From: Apus apus
Taxonomy: Eukaryota; Chordata; Aves; Apodiformes; Apodidae
Direction of reading: 5' to 3'
Length of the DNA stretch: 64,000 nucleotides
Assembly: GCF_020740795.1 (NCBI RefSeq)
Contig: NC_067295.1
Location: 806,501-870,500 of the forward strand
Shown here: positions 1-10,500 of the stretch, piece after piece
Layout: each line of letters begins with the position of its first letter
Numbering within the stretch: the stretch's first letter is position 1
The notes under the pieces: model-generated
The model's database searches: none
What the model saw: only the letters and a program-made list of their open reading frames with translations
Told to the model about the DNA's origin: nothing
Program-made: the position numbers and the translations under genes

Positions 1-329
1 ACGGCCACACAGGACAGGAGGAAGGTGCTGCCTTTGCAGCCCTGCCCAGGCAGGAAGGGCTCCGGCAGCAATACAAAGTAATTAACTGGCTACACGTTGG
101 TGACAAGGGGAGGGCAATGAGACTAATTAGGAACAAAACCTACCTGCTTTGAGTTCCAGGCTGCCATTAAAAAAGAAAAGGTTAAAAAAAAAAATTAGCC
201 TGATGTTTTAAATATTTGCTGTTTACTTGGACGTTAGAGAACACTCGTTAGCCTTCTCAGTTATTTTTGCTGCTTTACTGCCTGGTTAATTGGCTCGAAA
301 TTCTCTGAGAAGATATCGGGTGTACTTAA

Positions 330-860
330 GGAGTCTCTGAAAAGCCCGGCTCGGCTCCCCGGGGGAGCAGCTGCCTCATCCGTCCCGGGGGGCGATGCTG
401 CTGTTCCCTGTGCCCGGCGACCTCTCGGATTTCATGGGCTGAAGGGAATCCTTCACCTGCTGCCCAGCGCTTGCTCCCCCGTCCGCAGGCAGCCCCAGCC
501 CCCGCCCCGCCCCGCCGGCAGCTGCCCCGGACCCTCCCGGGCCGCCCCCTCGGGCCACCCCGGCTCCTCACCCCGGCGGCTGCCTCGTCCTGCGAACAGG
601 CTGTGAGGCTGGGAACTGCCCGCCAGCGAGTCTATGTATTATTTCTTCAGAATGTATACAGGAGCATCGGGATCTCCTGCCAAGTTTCGTTACTACACGG
701 GGTCTGTTTTTAAGGCTGAGCGGGGCTGCCGGGCTGGCCCGTCGCTGCTGGCCCGCCCGTTCCCCCGTGCTGGCAGCAGGTGCCCGCCGGGCGTGCAAGG
801 ACCTGCAGGGCTTGCACACCGAGCAGCGGCCCGGGCAGCACCCAAGTGTTGTGCTCCCTC
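330..860. promoter_or_regulatory. CpG-rich patch in the 3' flank of CACNG3
   Basis: CpG density is clearly above its surroundings at about 340-620 and again at about 720-850. It could be a small CpG island for an unannotated transcript or simply GC-rich DNA. No exon with a convincing protein is attached. Confidence 0.35.
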
Positions 861-3800
861 AGGGAATGGGTCACAGGCACCCACACCCCCAGCCTTGACA
901 AGGAGCACGTGAGGCTTTAAAGGCTCATTGGAGAATTTACTGTTGCTTTTAACTGGTGGAAATGGTTGAGCCTAATTACAGAGCTCCGAGGGAATTATCG
1001 CAAGCCTGTTCGCCGGGCAGGGATGGCTGGAGTCACCGGGACACAGCCAGGGATTACAGGATAAAAACCACTTTCACGTTTAAAACTGATGCCCTCGATA
1101 TGGAAGAAGAACATTTCCAGGTTGCAGTTGGTGCTGCAGTGTGGGAAGGGCTCTGCTCCTCCGTCCTGCAGGGGTTGCCCCGTGCACAGGGGGCTGGGAG
1201 CACAGAGCCTTGTTTGCCTTTACCCCAACCTGCAGAGCCCACAGGCGCCCGGATCTGGGGCAGGAAACCAGCCGAGTGCTCCCATCTCTGCTCAGAAGGC
1301 AGTGGGATGCCTTTTTTCCGCCGTGCTTTCTTTCCCCCCCCCCCGGCCCCCTCGCTTTTCTTTCTTCAAATCTTCCTTTGAAAACAGAACTTCCTGCAGT
1401 TTGAAATGGACAATCAGGCTGCTCTGGCAGCTGCAGCCCCAGAGCTTCAGCTCTTGGCAGGAGGATCAGAACTACAAAACTATTTCTTTGAGGCAAATTA
1501 TGCATTCATCTAGCTCATTTGAAACAAAATATGATTTGCAATTTTACTTTCCATAATGAGCTCCTGCTATTATACCGTTTCTATAATGGCTGGTTTCATT
1601 GGAACAGATTGTTGGTGCACATGGTTTACAAAACATTTTCAATGCAAGCCCCGTTTTTTCTTATTTTAAATAGCAACAGCTGCTAAGCATGATAATTATT
1701 GTATTTTATCAAAATAAACTTACCGAGTTGCTTCTTAATGCTAGCCATTGCATTTTTCCAATGGACCTACAGATTATTAAAGAAGCTGAAACTTTAGTTC
1801 TCCAAACAGAGTGGCAGCACAGGCGTGGATGTGGCACCTGAAGGATCAGGGCAGGCAGGAGCCAAGTGCTCCCCTGGGAATGGCACAGCCTTCACTGCCT
1901 GGTCCCCATGTGCCTCTGCTGTCCCCTGCTCTGCACTAACGGGCCAGCAGGACAGGACCTCCCCTGCAGACTGCAGACACAGGACCTGCCACCCCTGCCA
2001 GGGCTTTCCAGCACTGTCCCCATGCTGGCTTTGCCCCACCTCACCAGGTGCTTGGTCCCACATCCCAGCCCACTGCTAACTCTTGTCCTTGATGTGTCCA
2101 CCAAGCAGCAGCCACTGCCACCTCTCCCATTGCAGCCAACAGTGCCAGCACAGGCATCTGTCATCACAGGAGGTGGCACCTTGTCACCTTTTGCTGTAGA
2201 CCTGTGCCGCACATCCCCTGCAAATGGCCAGCTCCATACCCACACCTGCTGAGGCTGCTCAGGTCCAGATCCACCACCACAGGGCTCCAGATCCTCAGGT
2301 TCCTTCTAGAGATGTTACATCCCCTGGGGAATTTGTCCCCAGGGCAGAGGGGGACGTGCCCACTCATCCCTCAGCAGGTGGGTCTCCAGGCAAGGGGACA
2401 CACGGGGCTGGTGGTGGCTGCCTGTGCAGGGTCTGGCTCTCCCACGTGCAGCAGCCGTCACCGCCCCAGCCAAGCATGGCACAGGAGACAGCCAATGCTG
2501 GGAGAGTGGTGGGAATGCTAATGAGGCTGGAAGGAATGAGAGGCACTAAGGAAACCAAAGAGGATGGAAAGAAAGTTGTTTAATAGCAGACCCACAACCC
2601 ACTGCAAATGGGTAAGGAGAGAGCAGAAAGGTGCCCCCTGGGGAGGAGGTTCCTGTGAGCCAGGACACCAAGTCTTCCACGTACTTCAGTTACTGGTAAA
2701 TTGGATCCTCCTTTCATTTAGGCACAATCTGTGCAAATCAGATCATCTCTACTATATATAATGCAAATTTCTGTCCTTCCTCACTCCTACAGTTCAGTCT
2801 GTGGCTATGAGAACTAGCAAGAATTAATTCCTAATTGCACTTACCTGCATCACTTGTTCCCACGGCATTCCCCGGGTATCCCTCAGGAAGCACCAGGGGA
2901 GTTCTCCCACCTCCAGGGCAGCTCTAGAGATGCAGCCCCCATCCCCTGCCCTCTAGAACACCCCCCAGCTCCCAATGACCTTCCCTAAAGCGACTCAGGT
3001 TTTTCTCCTCCAGTGACTGGAGCGAGGTTAATGACAGAGGGACCAGAGTTTATTAGCAAAGAGACTTTACTGTGCAGGCAGGTGAAGTCCTATTTGTTGA
3101 AAATTTTCTGGGAAACTTTAAAGAGGTGGGTTAGTGGCTGTGGTCAGCCAAAGATTTATGAGTGCACAGACACTCATGGAGAACAATAATGATGCTGGAG
3201 AAGCTATTCCAGCCCCTGAATGATAGGCTGCCCTTTAAAGCATCTCAGCATTTGGATTTAGATGACATATAGTAACGGCACCACAGAAGCCATTACTGTC
3301 CATCAAGTAAATAATAAACATGTGATATAAATTGCTTGGACTTACCCAGGCTTTCAGGAGCTATTGCAAACTGTAAAACTACCCCAACAAATCAAAGCAG
3401 GAAAGGGCAAAGGACAAAGTCAAGAAAGGAGCAGCCAAAGAAGCAGCTGCTCTGCAGGAGCTCAGAGCTTCCGTTGCAGCAAACTAGGGTGAAGTTTGTC
3501 CATTTATCCTGAGGTAGGCTTGGTCCTGGGGAAAAAAGGATGAAAAAGAAAAGCTACCTGCTGCAGCCATGACCAAGCTGACATCTCCCCTCTGCACTCT
3601 TTGTGGAAGTGCCAGCATCTGCAGGCAGTTGGACGTTGGGCTTCTGCCTGTTACAGCACCAACACAGGCACTAAAACTGTGGCACCTGGACCCTTCACTG
3701 CTACCCTGGGCTGTGCTGCCCACGATGGAGGTGGCTACAGACACCAGAATACAGATCTGTGCCCTGCCTGGCCCTCGCTCGTGGGCCAGTGTGGGATGGC

Positions 3801-4276
3801 ACGGCTGGTGTTGGGAATGGCACCGGGAGCCACGTGGTGACAGTGGCTCTCATACTGTTTATTGAGGTCTACCAGAAAGAAAACAAGGTAATGGGGCATT
3901 TGCTGACTCAATTCCTTGAATTTAAACAAATCTTTTTAATCTTCCTCTCCGAAGGATTAGAAAGGTCAGGAAATAGGCAGAATGTGCACTTTCAGGTATT
4001 GAAATTAAACTTGTTAAGAAATCCATATTGATTTGCACTTCTCTGAAAAATATTGAAGCCTCCAGATTTAGCCTGGGTATTGATTTTCTCTTCCAGGGGA
4101 AAGACATTGGCATGAAGGAAAGATATTATACGTGGCAGTAAACACCTTCAATCACTGCCCACCCGCTCTCCCTCCACAGACCAGTCCCAGCCCTGCAACA
4201 TGAGGGGTTCAGGCTGCAGCTGCCCTGGGGTCACGGGGCTGCCAGGCCCCAGCCTCTGCTGCCCCCACAAAACTGC

Positions 4277-4440
4277 CTCAGGGGAGGTTCAGACTGGAGA
4301 CAAGGAAGCGTTTCTGTACTGGAGGGTGGGGAGGTGGTGGGTGCCCTAAGCCTGGCAGATTTGAAGAGGCATTTGGATAATGCCTTTAACTTCTGGTCAG
4401 CCCTGAAGTGGATAGGCAGTGGGACTAGGTGACCACTGTA
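4277..4440 (+). repeat. CR1-type LINE 3' tail fragment
   Basis: The sequence follows the CR1 3' end in sense orientation: a GAGGTTCAGACTGGA start, a diverged middle, then GAGGCATTTGGATAATGCC, GGTCAGCCCTGAAGTGG and GGCAGTGGGACTAGGTGA. It is diverged and 5'-truncated. Confidence 0.7.
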
Positions 4441-5184
4441 GATATAATTAATTTCTATTCTTTCTATTCAGTCTGCACAGGCAGCCCAGCTCCAAAGGCC
4501 CCATGGCTGCAGCAGCTCTGTGGGTTTTCTCCCCACTCCCCTGCCCAGCACCAGAGCTGCTTCCCAGCACCATTCCTGCAAGGAGCTGGCTGCAGGAGTG
4601 AGACCAGTTATGAAGGCTGGAATCAAAGGGCAGTGGGTCTAATGGAGCAGTGGCAGGAGTTACACTGCCTTAAAACAAACAATCCAAGGTCATAAATTCA
4701 GTCTCAATTAAGAGCAAACCGTCTGGTGTCCGGCTCCCTGGTACCTGCCTGCCTTGTGGCACCCAGCACGGCGCCAGCACACAGCCTGGGGCACCTCCTG
4801 CTTCTTTTCAATTACTTAGGGGATAACTTGGTTAACTTCAGAAAATCAATCCTCTCTTTGAAATGAGGGAAAATCCTTTCCCAACTAATCTCCTGCCTCA
4901 CTGGCCCTCAAGAAAAACACTGGTACCACAAATTGCCCCAAATGTGGCTTTAATGACACCCCAAGGCACTAAGTGTCCCACATGTGCACAGGACGTGTCA
5001 GAGCAGCATCTGGCCCCTGACAAAGGATGCTTCAGTTTGCTGCCACAATGGCAAGAAAGGTATCATGAGGGCATTGGAGATTCAACTCTGAAAAAAAATT
5101 TACATCTTTCTTTTAAGCCACAAAGTGTGTGTGTGTGTATAAAATCTAGAGGTTGGTGATGCTCTGGGCAGTGTTGGAGCAGCT

Positions 5185-5255
5185 AGAGCAAAGCTCCTAC
5201 CATGACACCACAACCCCCCCAGAGCAAGGCTCCTGCCCATGGCACCATAACCCTG
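5185..5255. repeat. Diverged local tandem duplication, about 36 bp
   Basis: Two copies start AGAGCAAAGCTCCTACCATG (5185) and AGAGCAAGGCTCCTGCCCAT (5221), each followed by a similar CACCAYAACCC block. They differ at several positions. Confidence 0.7.
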
Positions 5256-6174
5256 CCAGGGTGGGCACAGCTGCAGCCAACACTGCCAGCACGGTGGGAT
5301 GGTAAAGGAAGGTCTGAGTGTGGCTTTCACCATCAGAGGCTCTAATGAGCTGCTTAAAAGTGCTGCTCCTTGGGCATCCATCCCGGCAGCCAGCCCATCA
5401 GAGTTCCACCTCCAAGCATCTCTCCTTCCCCTCAGCCTGGCTGGGAACTGCTGGTCCCATGCCAGGATCCCACTGCTCGGGCAGAGCGGAGGGTGGGGGG
5501 CTCTGGCTGAGCCCACAGCCCTCCCTGGCAAGATTGTAGGGATTTAATTTCAGATCAAGTCAGAGCTCTGGGGTGCGTTGCCACGTAACTCAAGCAAACC
5601 CCATGTCTGCTCAGAGGTGGTTCTGGCAGGACCCAGGCCCTAGGGAAAGGGGCAGTGGGAGGGAGCAGGGCAGGAGCTGGCACCCACACGCCAGGGAAGA
5701 CTGAACAGTTTGCCCTGTACTTGACACTGCTGGTCCTTTTGCCACTTTGCTTTTAAATACTTCCCCAAGATCAGAGTGCTACACTGCCTCCACAATTTTT
5801 AATACATGCAATCAGCAATTAAGAGGCCTAATTAGCATCTGAATTGGTCTTCCCATGCAAACTCCCTTTGCAATAGTAGCAAATAAATGGAAAGAGAGAT
5901 GAAGAGCCTGGATACAGCTGAAGGCAGCCCTGGCAGAAGGGACTGGCCAAGGGCAGCCATGCACACCCACCTCACCCCCTGCACCCCTCAGGGTAGGGGA
6001 GCAGGGTCAGGGCCATGGGGGGCTGCTCCTCCAGATCCCCTGCAGCCAGGGAGCTCCAACCTTGGCACCCTGCAGCAGAGGTCAAAGCTGCCATCAAACT
6101 CCAGTGGGACAGGGCCTGCAGCAGGCTCAGTGCCACCTCCTCAGCCAAGTCACCTCCTTAGCAAACTGGATGAT

Positions 6175-6180
6175 TTTATT
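6175..6180 (-). terminator. Candidate CACNG3 poly(A) signal, AATAAA
   Basis: This is the first canonical AATAAA on the minus strand after the CACNG3 stop, about 900 nt downstream. It may be the distal site if the ATTAAA at 6558-6563 is also used. Confidence 0.35.
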
Positions 6181-6557
6181 GTTATTTTCTCACTGCTCTC
6201 CCAGCATTACAGAATCACACACCACCCGCACGCAGCCCGCGGCCTGGCCACCAGCCCAGCTTCAGAACCACCAGCTCAAGCATTGCCTCCTTGGTTGTGC
6301 CCAGTGATTTGTGACTGGGCGTGCATTAATTTTAGGGAATTAATTAATTTTCTTGCAACGTTAGAGGTTAATTAAACACTGGCTAACTGGTACCAGTCAT
6401 TGGAGGAATTCTGCTCCCGAGTCCTTTCATGGCCTGAATGCACCAAAGGAAGAAAAAAGGAAAGGAAGAAGGAAAGAAAGAAGCCCTTTCAAGACCACAG
6501 AAAATTGCAAAAGGATGTTTCTTCCAACCTGACATGACAAAATTGAATTCCAAGCTA

Positions 6558-6563
6558 TTTAAT
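6558..6563 (-). terminator. Candidate CACNG3 poly(A) signal, ATTAAA
   Basis: The common variant hexamer ATTAAA lies about 520 nt past the stop. It is followed on the transcript strand by a U/G-containing stretch (TTTTGTCATGTC) about 20 nt downstream, which suits cleavage near 6540. It is inferred from motif and position only. Confidence 0.35.
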
Positions 6564-7082
6564 GCATGCACGAAATGCCACGGAGAAACCCAGCCCGAGC
6601 ACTCCATCCACCACAAGAGGGAAAGGGGGTTGGTAACACCAGCACTGGCTATGGCCCCAACTCAGCGCTTCAAACGCCAGATTTCCAGGCAATTTCGCTT
6701 AAATGTAACTACCAGGTTAAGGATTCTCACAGACAGGGCTATGGCCAGCACTTCCATGGGACATACAGCTACGGGAACACTGTGGTTATGATCAACATTA
6801 ATGATGGAGACCTCGAGAAGCCACCGTCAGGCGGTGATGGAAGCCCCGCTCAGTCCACAGGGCACCATGGCCAGGGTCCCATCCCGGAGCAGCCCCCAGC
6901 CATGCCAAGGGTCCCGATCCCACTGTGGGCCCTGGCCTGACCAGTGGCATTTTGGGGGTGACAAACCAGCCTCACGGGTAGGGGCACCGGGAGCCATCTG
7001 GCTTTGTCTATAAAAATGGGATTTCACGGGTTACACCGTCACGAGGATGATGTCATGCAGCCCCCAACACACCCCTGCCCCC

Positions 7083-7594
7083 TCAGACCGGCGTGGTTCG
7101 TCTGTTGGCCGGGTTGTTGTGCAAAGACTCCTTGAACTCTTTGGGGATGGAGTTATGGACCTGTAAAAAACCGTGGTCCCGCTCCGAGTTGAGCAGCGTC
7201 CCCATGGTGACCTTGGAGGGATCCCTGGAGAGGGTGAACATGGAGATGTCGGTGGAGGGGATGGTGCTGAACCCCTTGCTGACGGGCGACAGGTCCCGGG
7301 AGCGGGGCTCGGTGGAGCGGGAGCTGGACCGCCGGCGGAAGCGGTACCTGTACGGGGGGAGGCGGGTGAAGGCCGATCTCTTCAGCAGCTCTGAGTGGGA
7401 CTTGGCACGGATCTGACGGTGCTTCTCGATGTACATGTGCACGGCAATCACCCCCACCATCTCGGCAATGATGAAGGACAAGGCTCCGAAGTAGAAGGAC
7501 CAGCCGTAGGAGTAGCTCTTCTTGGAGTCGCTCTGCCCCGGGTCCCCCGCGTTGGCCGAGATGTAGACTATAATCCCGATGATGTTGCTGAGAC
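7083..7594 (-). CDS. CACNG3: CACNG3 coding exon 4 (terminal) with stop codon
   Basis: This 512-nt terminal coding exon follows acceptor CTGCAG at 7596-7595. It encodes the end of TM3 ([16 protein letters not shown]), TM4 ([20 protein letters not shown]) and the cytoplasmic tail. The tail holds an Arg/Ser cluster ([17 protein letters not shown]), the type of region phosphorylated in TARPs, and ends [11 protein letters not shown] then TGA at 7085-7083. TTPV is the class I PDZ ligand that docks TARPs to PSD-95-family scaffolds. Confidence 0.98.
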
Positions 7595-10500
7595 CTGCAG
7601 GGGAGGAGAGGGAGAGGAAGAGGGGCTCACTTGGGCAGCAGGAGAGGGACAGGGAACAGCAGCACCCCAGTCCCCTCCTAGCATGAGGGGCTAGGCCCTT
7701 CTGCCACCAAGACCCATGGAGAGAGTGCCAGGGGCCACGGCTGCATCCCCACGGAGCACCAACCTACCCACCAGCACCAAACCCCTCACAGACCCCAGCT
7801 GCTGTCCCAGCACACAACTACACCCACACGCTCCCAGTTCATGTCTATTGAAAAGGCAGGAAAGATTTTGTTCAGAAAAGGGACATTTCTAGAGCTGGTT
7901 TTGCTTTGTTGAGCAGCTCACTAAGCAACCAACTGCAGAAGCCCAGCCAGGGGCCAAGGCCAGAGCAGGGATCAATAGGGATCCCTCTGGCATGAATCCC
8001 TGCTTGCCGCAGCCCTGGGAGCACAGGGAAGTGGGAATGGCTCAAACTATTTTCATTTCTGGTGGAGCCTGGAGGCTTTATTGAGAATCTGGGCTGGTTT
8101 TGCACTACCAGCAGCTCCACGGGGCTGGGGAGCAGCTGATGTATTCCTGGGTTTACTTAATGAATCGATTATGTTCTTTCTGTTGTTTTCTCATCTGCAC
8201 CAGCAGCTCCTGCCAGCCAAAGGAGGAAGAGCAATTTGTCTCTTTGTGGGTAGAAGGAAAAAAAAAAAAAAAAAAAAAGCACCCTACAAAATGGAGCAGC
8301 TCCTTGAGACAAAGACATTGTCATACGACAATCAGTGGAAGTGCTGGGCAACAGTGCTCAGAGAAGTAAGTAATCCAGGGGGAACGGCCTCAAGAGCGAT
8401 TTTCCTTGCAGGGCTGTGGCAGCCCCTCTGCCTGCTTCCCAGTCCTCCCTGGCCCCACAGCCCACTGCTCGGCAGTGACGCAGGGCAGAGCCCCCAAAAC
8501 CTGCCTGAGGTGAACACTAAACATGCTGCCTACTACACTGACCACTTGCCAGAAACCTCTCCTGGCTTTTTGCTGCAATGAGGATTTTTCCACCAGGTCA
8601 GGACAGCTCCCAAACCCCAGAATCCCTGTGTGCCCAGAAGGAACCACAACCCATCTCCAGCTCCCCAGTGTCCTCCCCACCAGGAGATCCACCCTGCTCC
8701 CAGCCCCGCCAGGCAGCTCCTACCTGCAGAGACGAAGAAGATGCCGGCACTGAGGATGACGTTGTGTTTGCTCTTGTAGAACTCACTGGCTGCCACGCAC
8801 AGGCCCCCGAAGAAGAGCAGCCCCACGCTGAGGATGGGGAAGATGCTGGATGCTCTCACTGCACCTGCAGGACAGGGAGGGGAGAGGGTGAGCCCCCAGC
8901 ATCACTGCTGCTGCTGGGGCTGCCAGCACCTCCCCACAACAGGAGGGAGTGCTGCCCTGAAGGGTGCAGGAGACCCAGCACAGGTCCCTCTTCATCCTCT
9001 GCCTATCCCTGAGCTGCTCTGCTCCAAGTTTGCCCTGCAGCCCAGCATCAGCCCTGCAAACCCTGAGATTCAGGGTCACAAAACCAGCTTAAACCCTGAA
9101 TCTCTTATTTTTTTCCTGCTAGGCTATTTCAAGGAATTCTTTCCTGCAGCCTCACCACACAGGCAGCACCACTAATTTGCCTTCCCATTACCAACTACAC
9201 CACCCTGGGTTTAAGCTAGGGGCGAGGCTCTGGAGCCTGGGGACTGCAGATCCCCACACCCCACCAGGCTGGCAGGGAGTGATGCTGCAACCCTGAGGGT
9301 CAGGAACCCATCCCTCAGGTCCCTAAGCTATCCCGCCTGCTTCACGAGTCAGGAGTTACAAACTAACACAGCCAAAATTCAACAAAAAGTTGTTTTCTGA
9401 CGTAGGGAAGGAAGATCACCAAAATGGACAGAAAGCCCAAGACCCCAAGGCCAGCAGGTGTGATGCTGTTACCCTGGCTGGGCTCCAGCCACACAGGGAT
9501 TAGCTCTGCAGGGCCCATCTCTGCACGCTCAGGAGTCACTGGTCCAATGATACACAAAGAAGGGGCTTTTCTATATGGTCTATCAGAAGTTCAGCTTCTA
9601 AAACAAGAGTGAGGAGTAATAAATGCCACGAATCACTACCTGCTGCACTGAAAATACTCTGTGCCTGGGTTTGGGCTCTCATCCCTCTATCAGGGCCTTT
9701 ACTGAAAGCATGGAAATACAGCAAAACCCCATTAAAATGCCATTTTGGGGGCTTTAAAATAGACTTTTTATTTAAAGTGTGGGAGGGGGTGGGAGAATAA
9801 CTTAAATGCTAATCTATTAAAATTGCAAACAGATTCCATTAAACACTATTTATGAAGTGCTCATTGTGTTCATTGAAAATCCATGATGAAATCCATGTGA
9901 AAAATAACCACTAAGATGCAAGAAGCACTGAGCAAGGTTAATAGCACCTCACTCCATCCAAACAGCAGGGGCAGTTGCAGAGGTCACCACACCTGGATGG
10001 ATGTCCTGATCCAACAAGAGGCAGCCCATGGTCAACAGGTTGTCCAGGGAAGCTGTGGCTGCCCCGTCCTTGGAAGTGTTAAAGGGCAGGTTGGATGGGG
10101 CTTGGAACAACCTGGTCTGGTGGGAGGTGTCCCTGCCCATAGCAGGGGGAGTGGGACCAGATGATCTTCAAGGTCCCTGCCAACCCAAACCCGTCTGGGA
10201 TTCTATAACAGAGAGACTGGCTCCAAACCAGCACCCCCGTGGTTCCACACCAGGGACCTGTGGGGTCCTGGTCACCAGCCACCCTTGTGGCATGACGAGC
10301 TGCACAGCAGCTGCTGGGACCAGCCACAGGGACAGCAAGTGCCAAAAGCACCATTAATGCTGCTCCTGTGGCCTGATGGGGCCAAGGAACCCGGGGGTCA
10401 CTACTGCTGATTGGGGACCCTGGGGGCTGTGATCCACCAGCCTCCTGCCAGCAGTGGGGGGGATCTGCTGGATGAAGAACAGGGGGATGGAGAGGGGGTG

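Larger units (their letters stand above)
1..6174. other. 3' flank of CACNG3, no gene recognised
   Basis: No coding exon could be supported. The region holds a CpG-rich patch (about 330-860), an 11-base C run (1334-1344), a CR1 tail (about 4277-4440), a (GT)n run (5126-5138), a diverged local duplication (5185-5255), and AT-rich blocks at 1-300, 1500-1790 and 5740-5890 that look like constrained non-coding DNA. Short open frames have no recognisable similarity. Confidence 0.6.
6175..7082 (-). other. CACNG3: Probable CACNG3 3'UTR
   Basis: This stretch follows the stop codon directly. It contains two candidate poly(A) signals, ATTAAA at 6563-6558 and AATAAA at 6180-6175, so the 3'UTR would be roughly 0.5 or 0.9 kb. 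The extent is inferred; transcript ends cannot be seen. The same stretch has a 124-codon open frame on the plus strand, discussed as a finding. A pyrimidine tract on the transcript strand spans 6483-6446. Confidence 0.5.

Noticed and set aside
8258..8278. A-run read as the tail of a processed retrocopy or SINE
   Set aside because: No retroposon or mRNA-like sequence was recognised before it. Kept only as a homopolymer.
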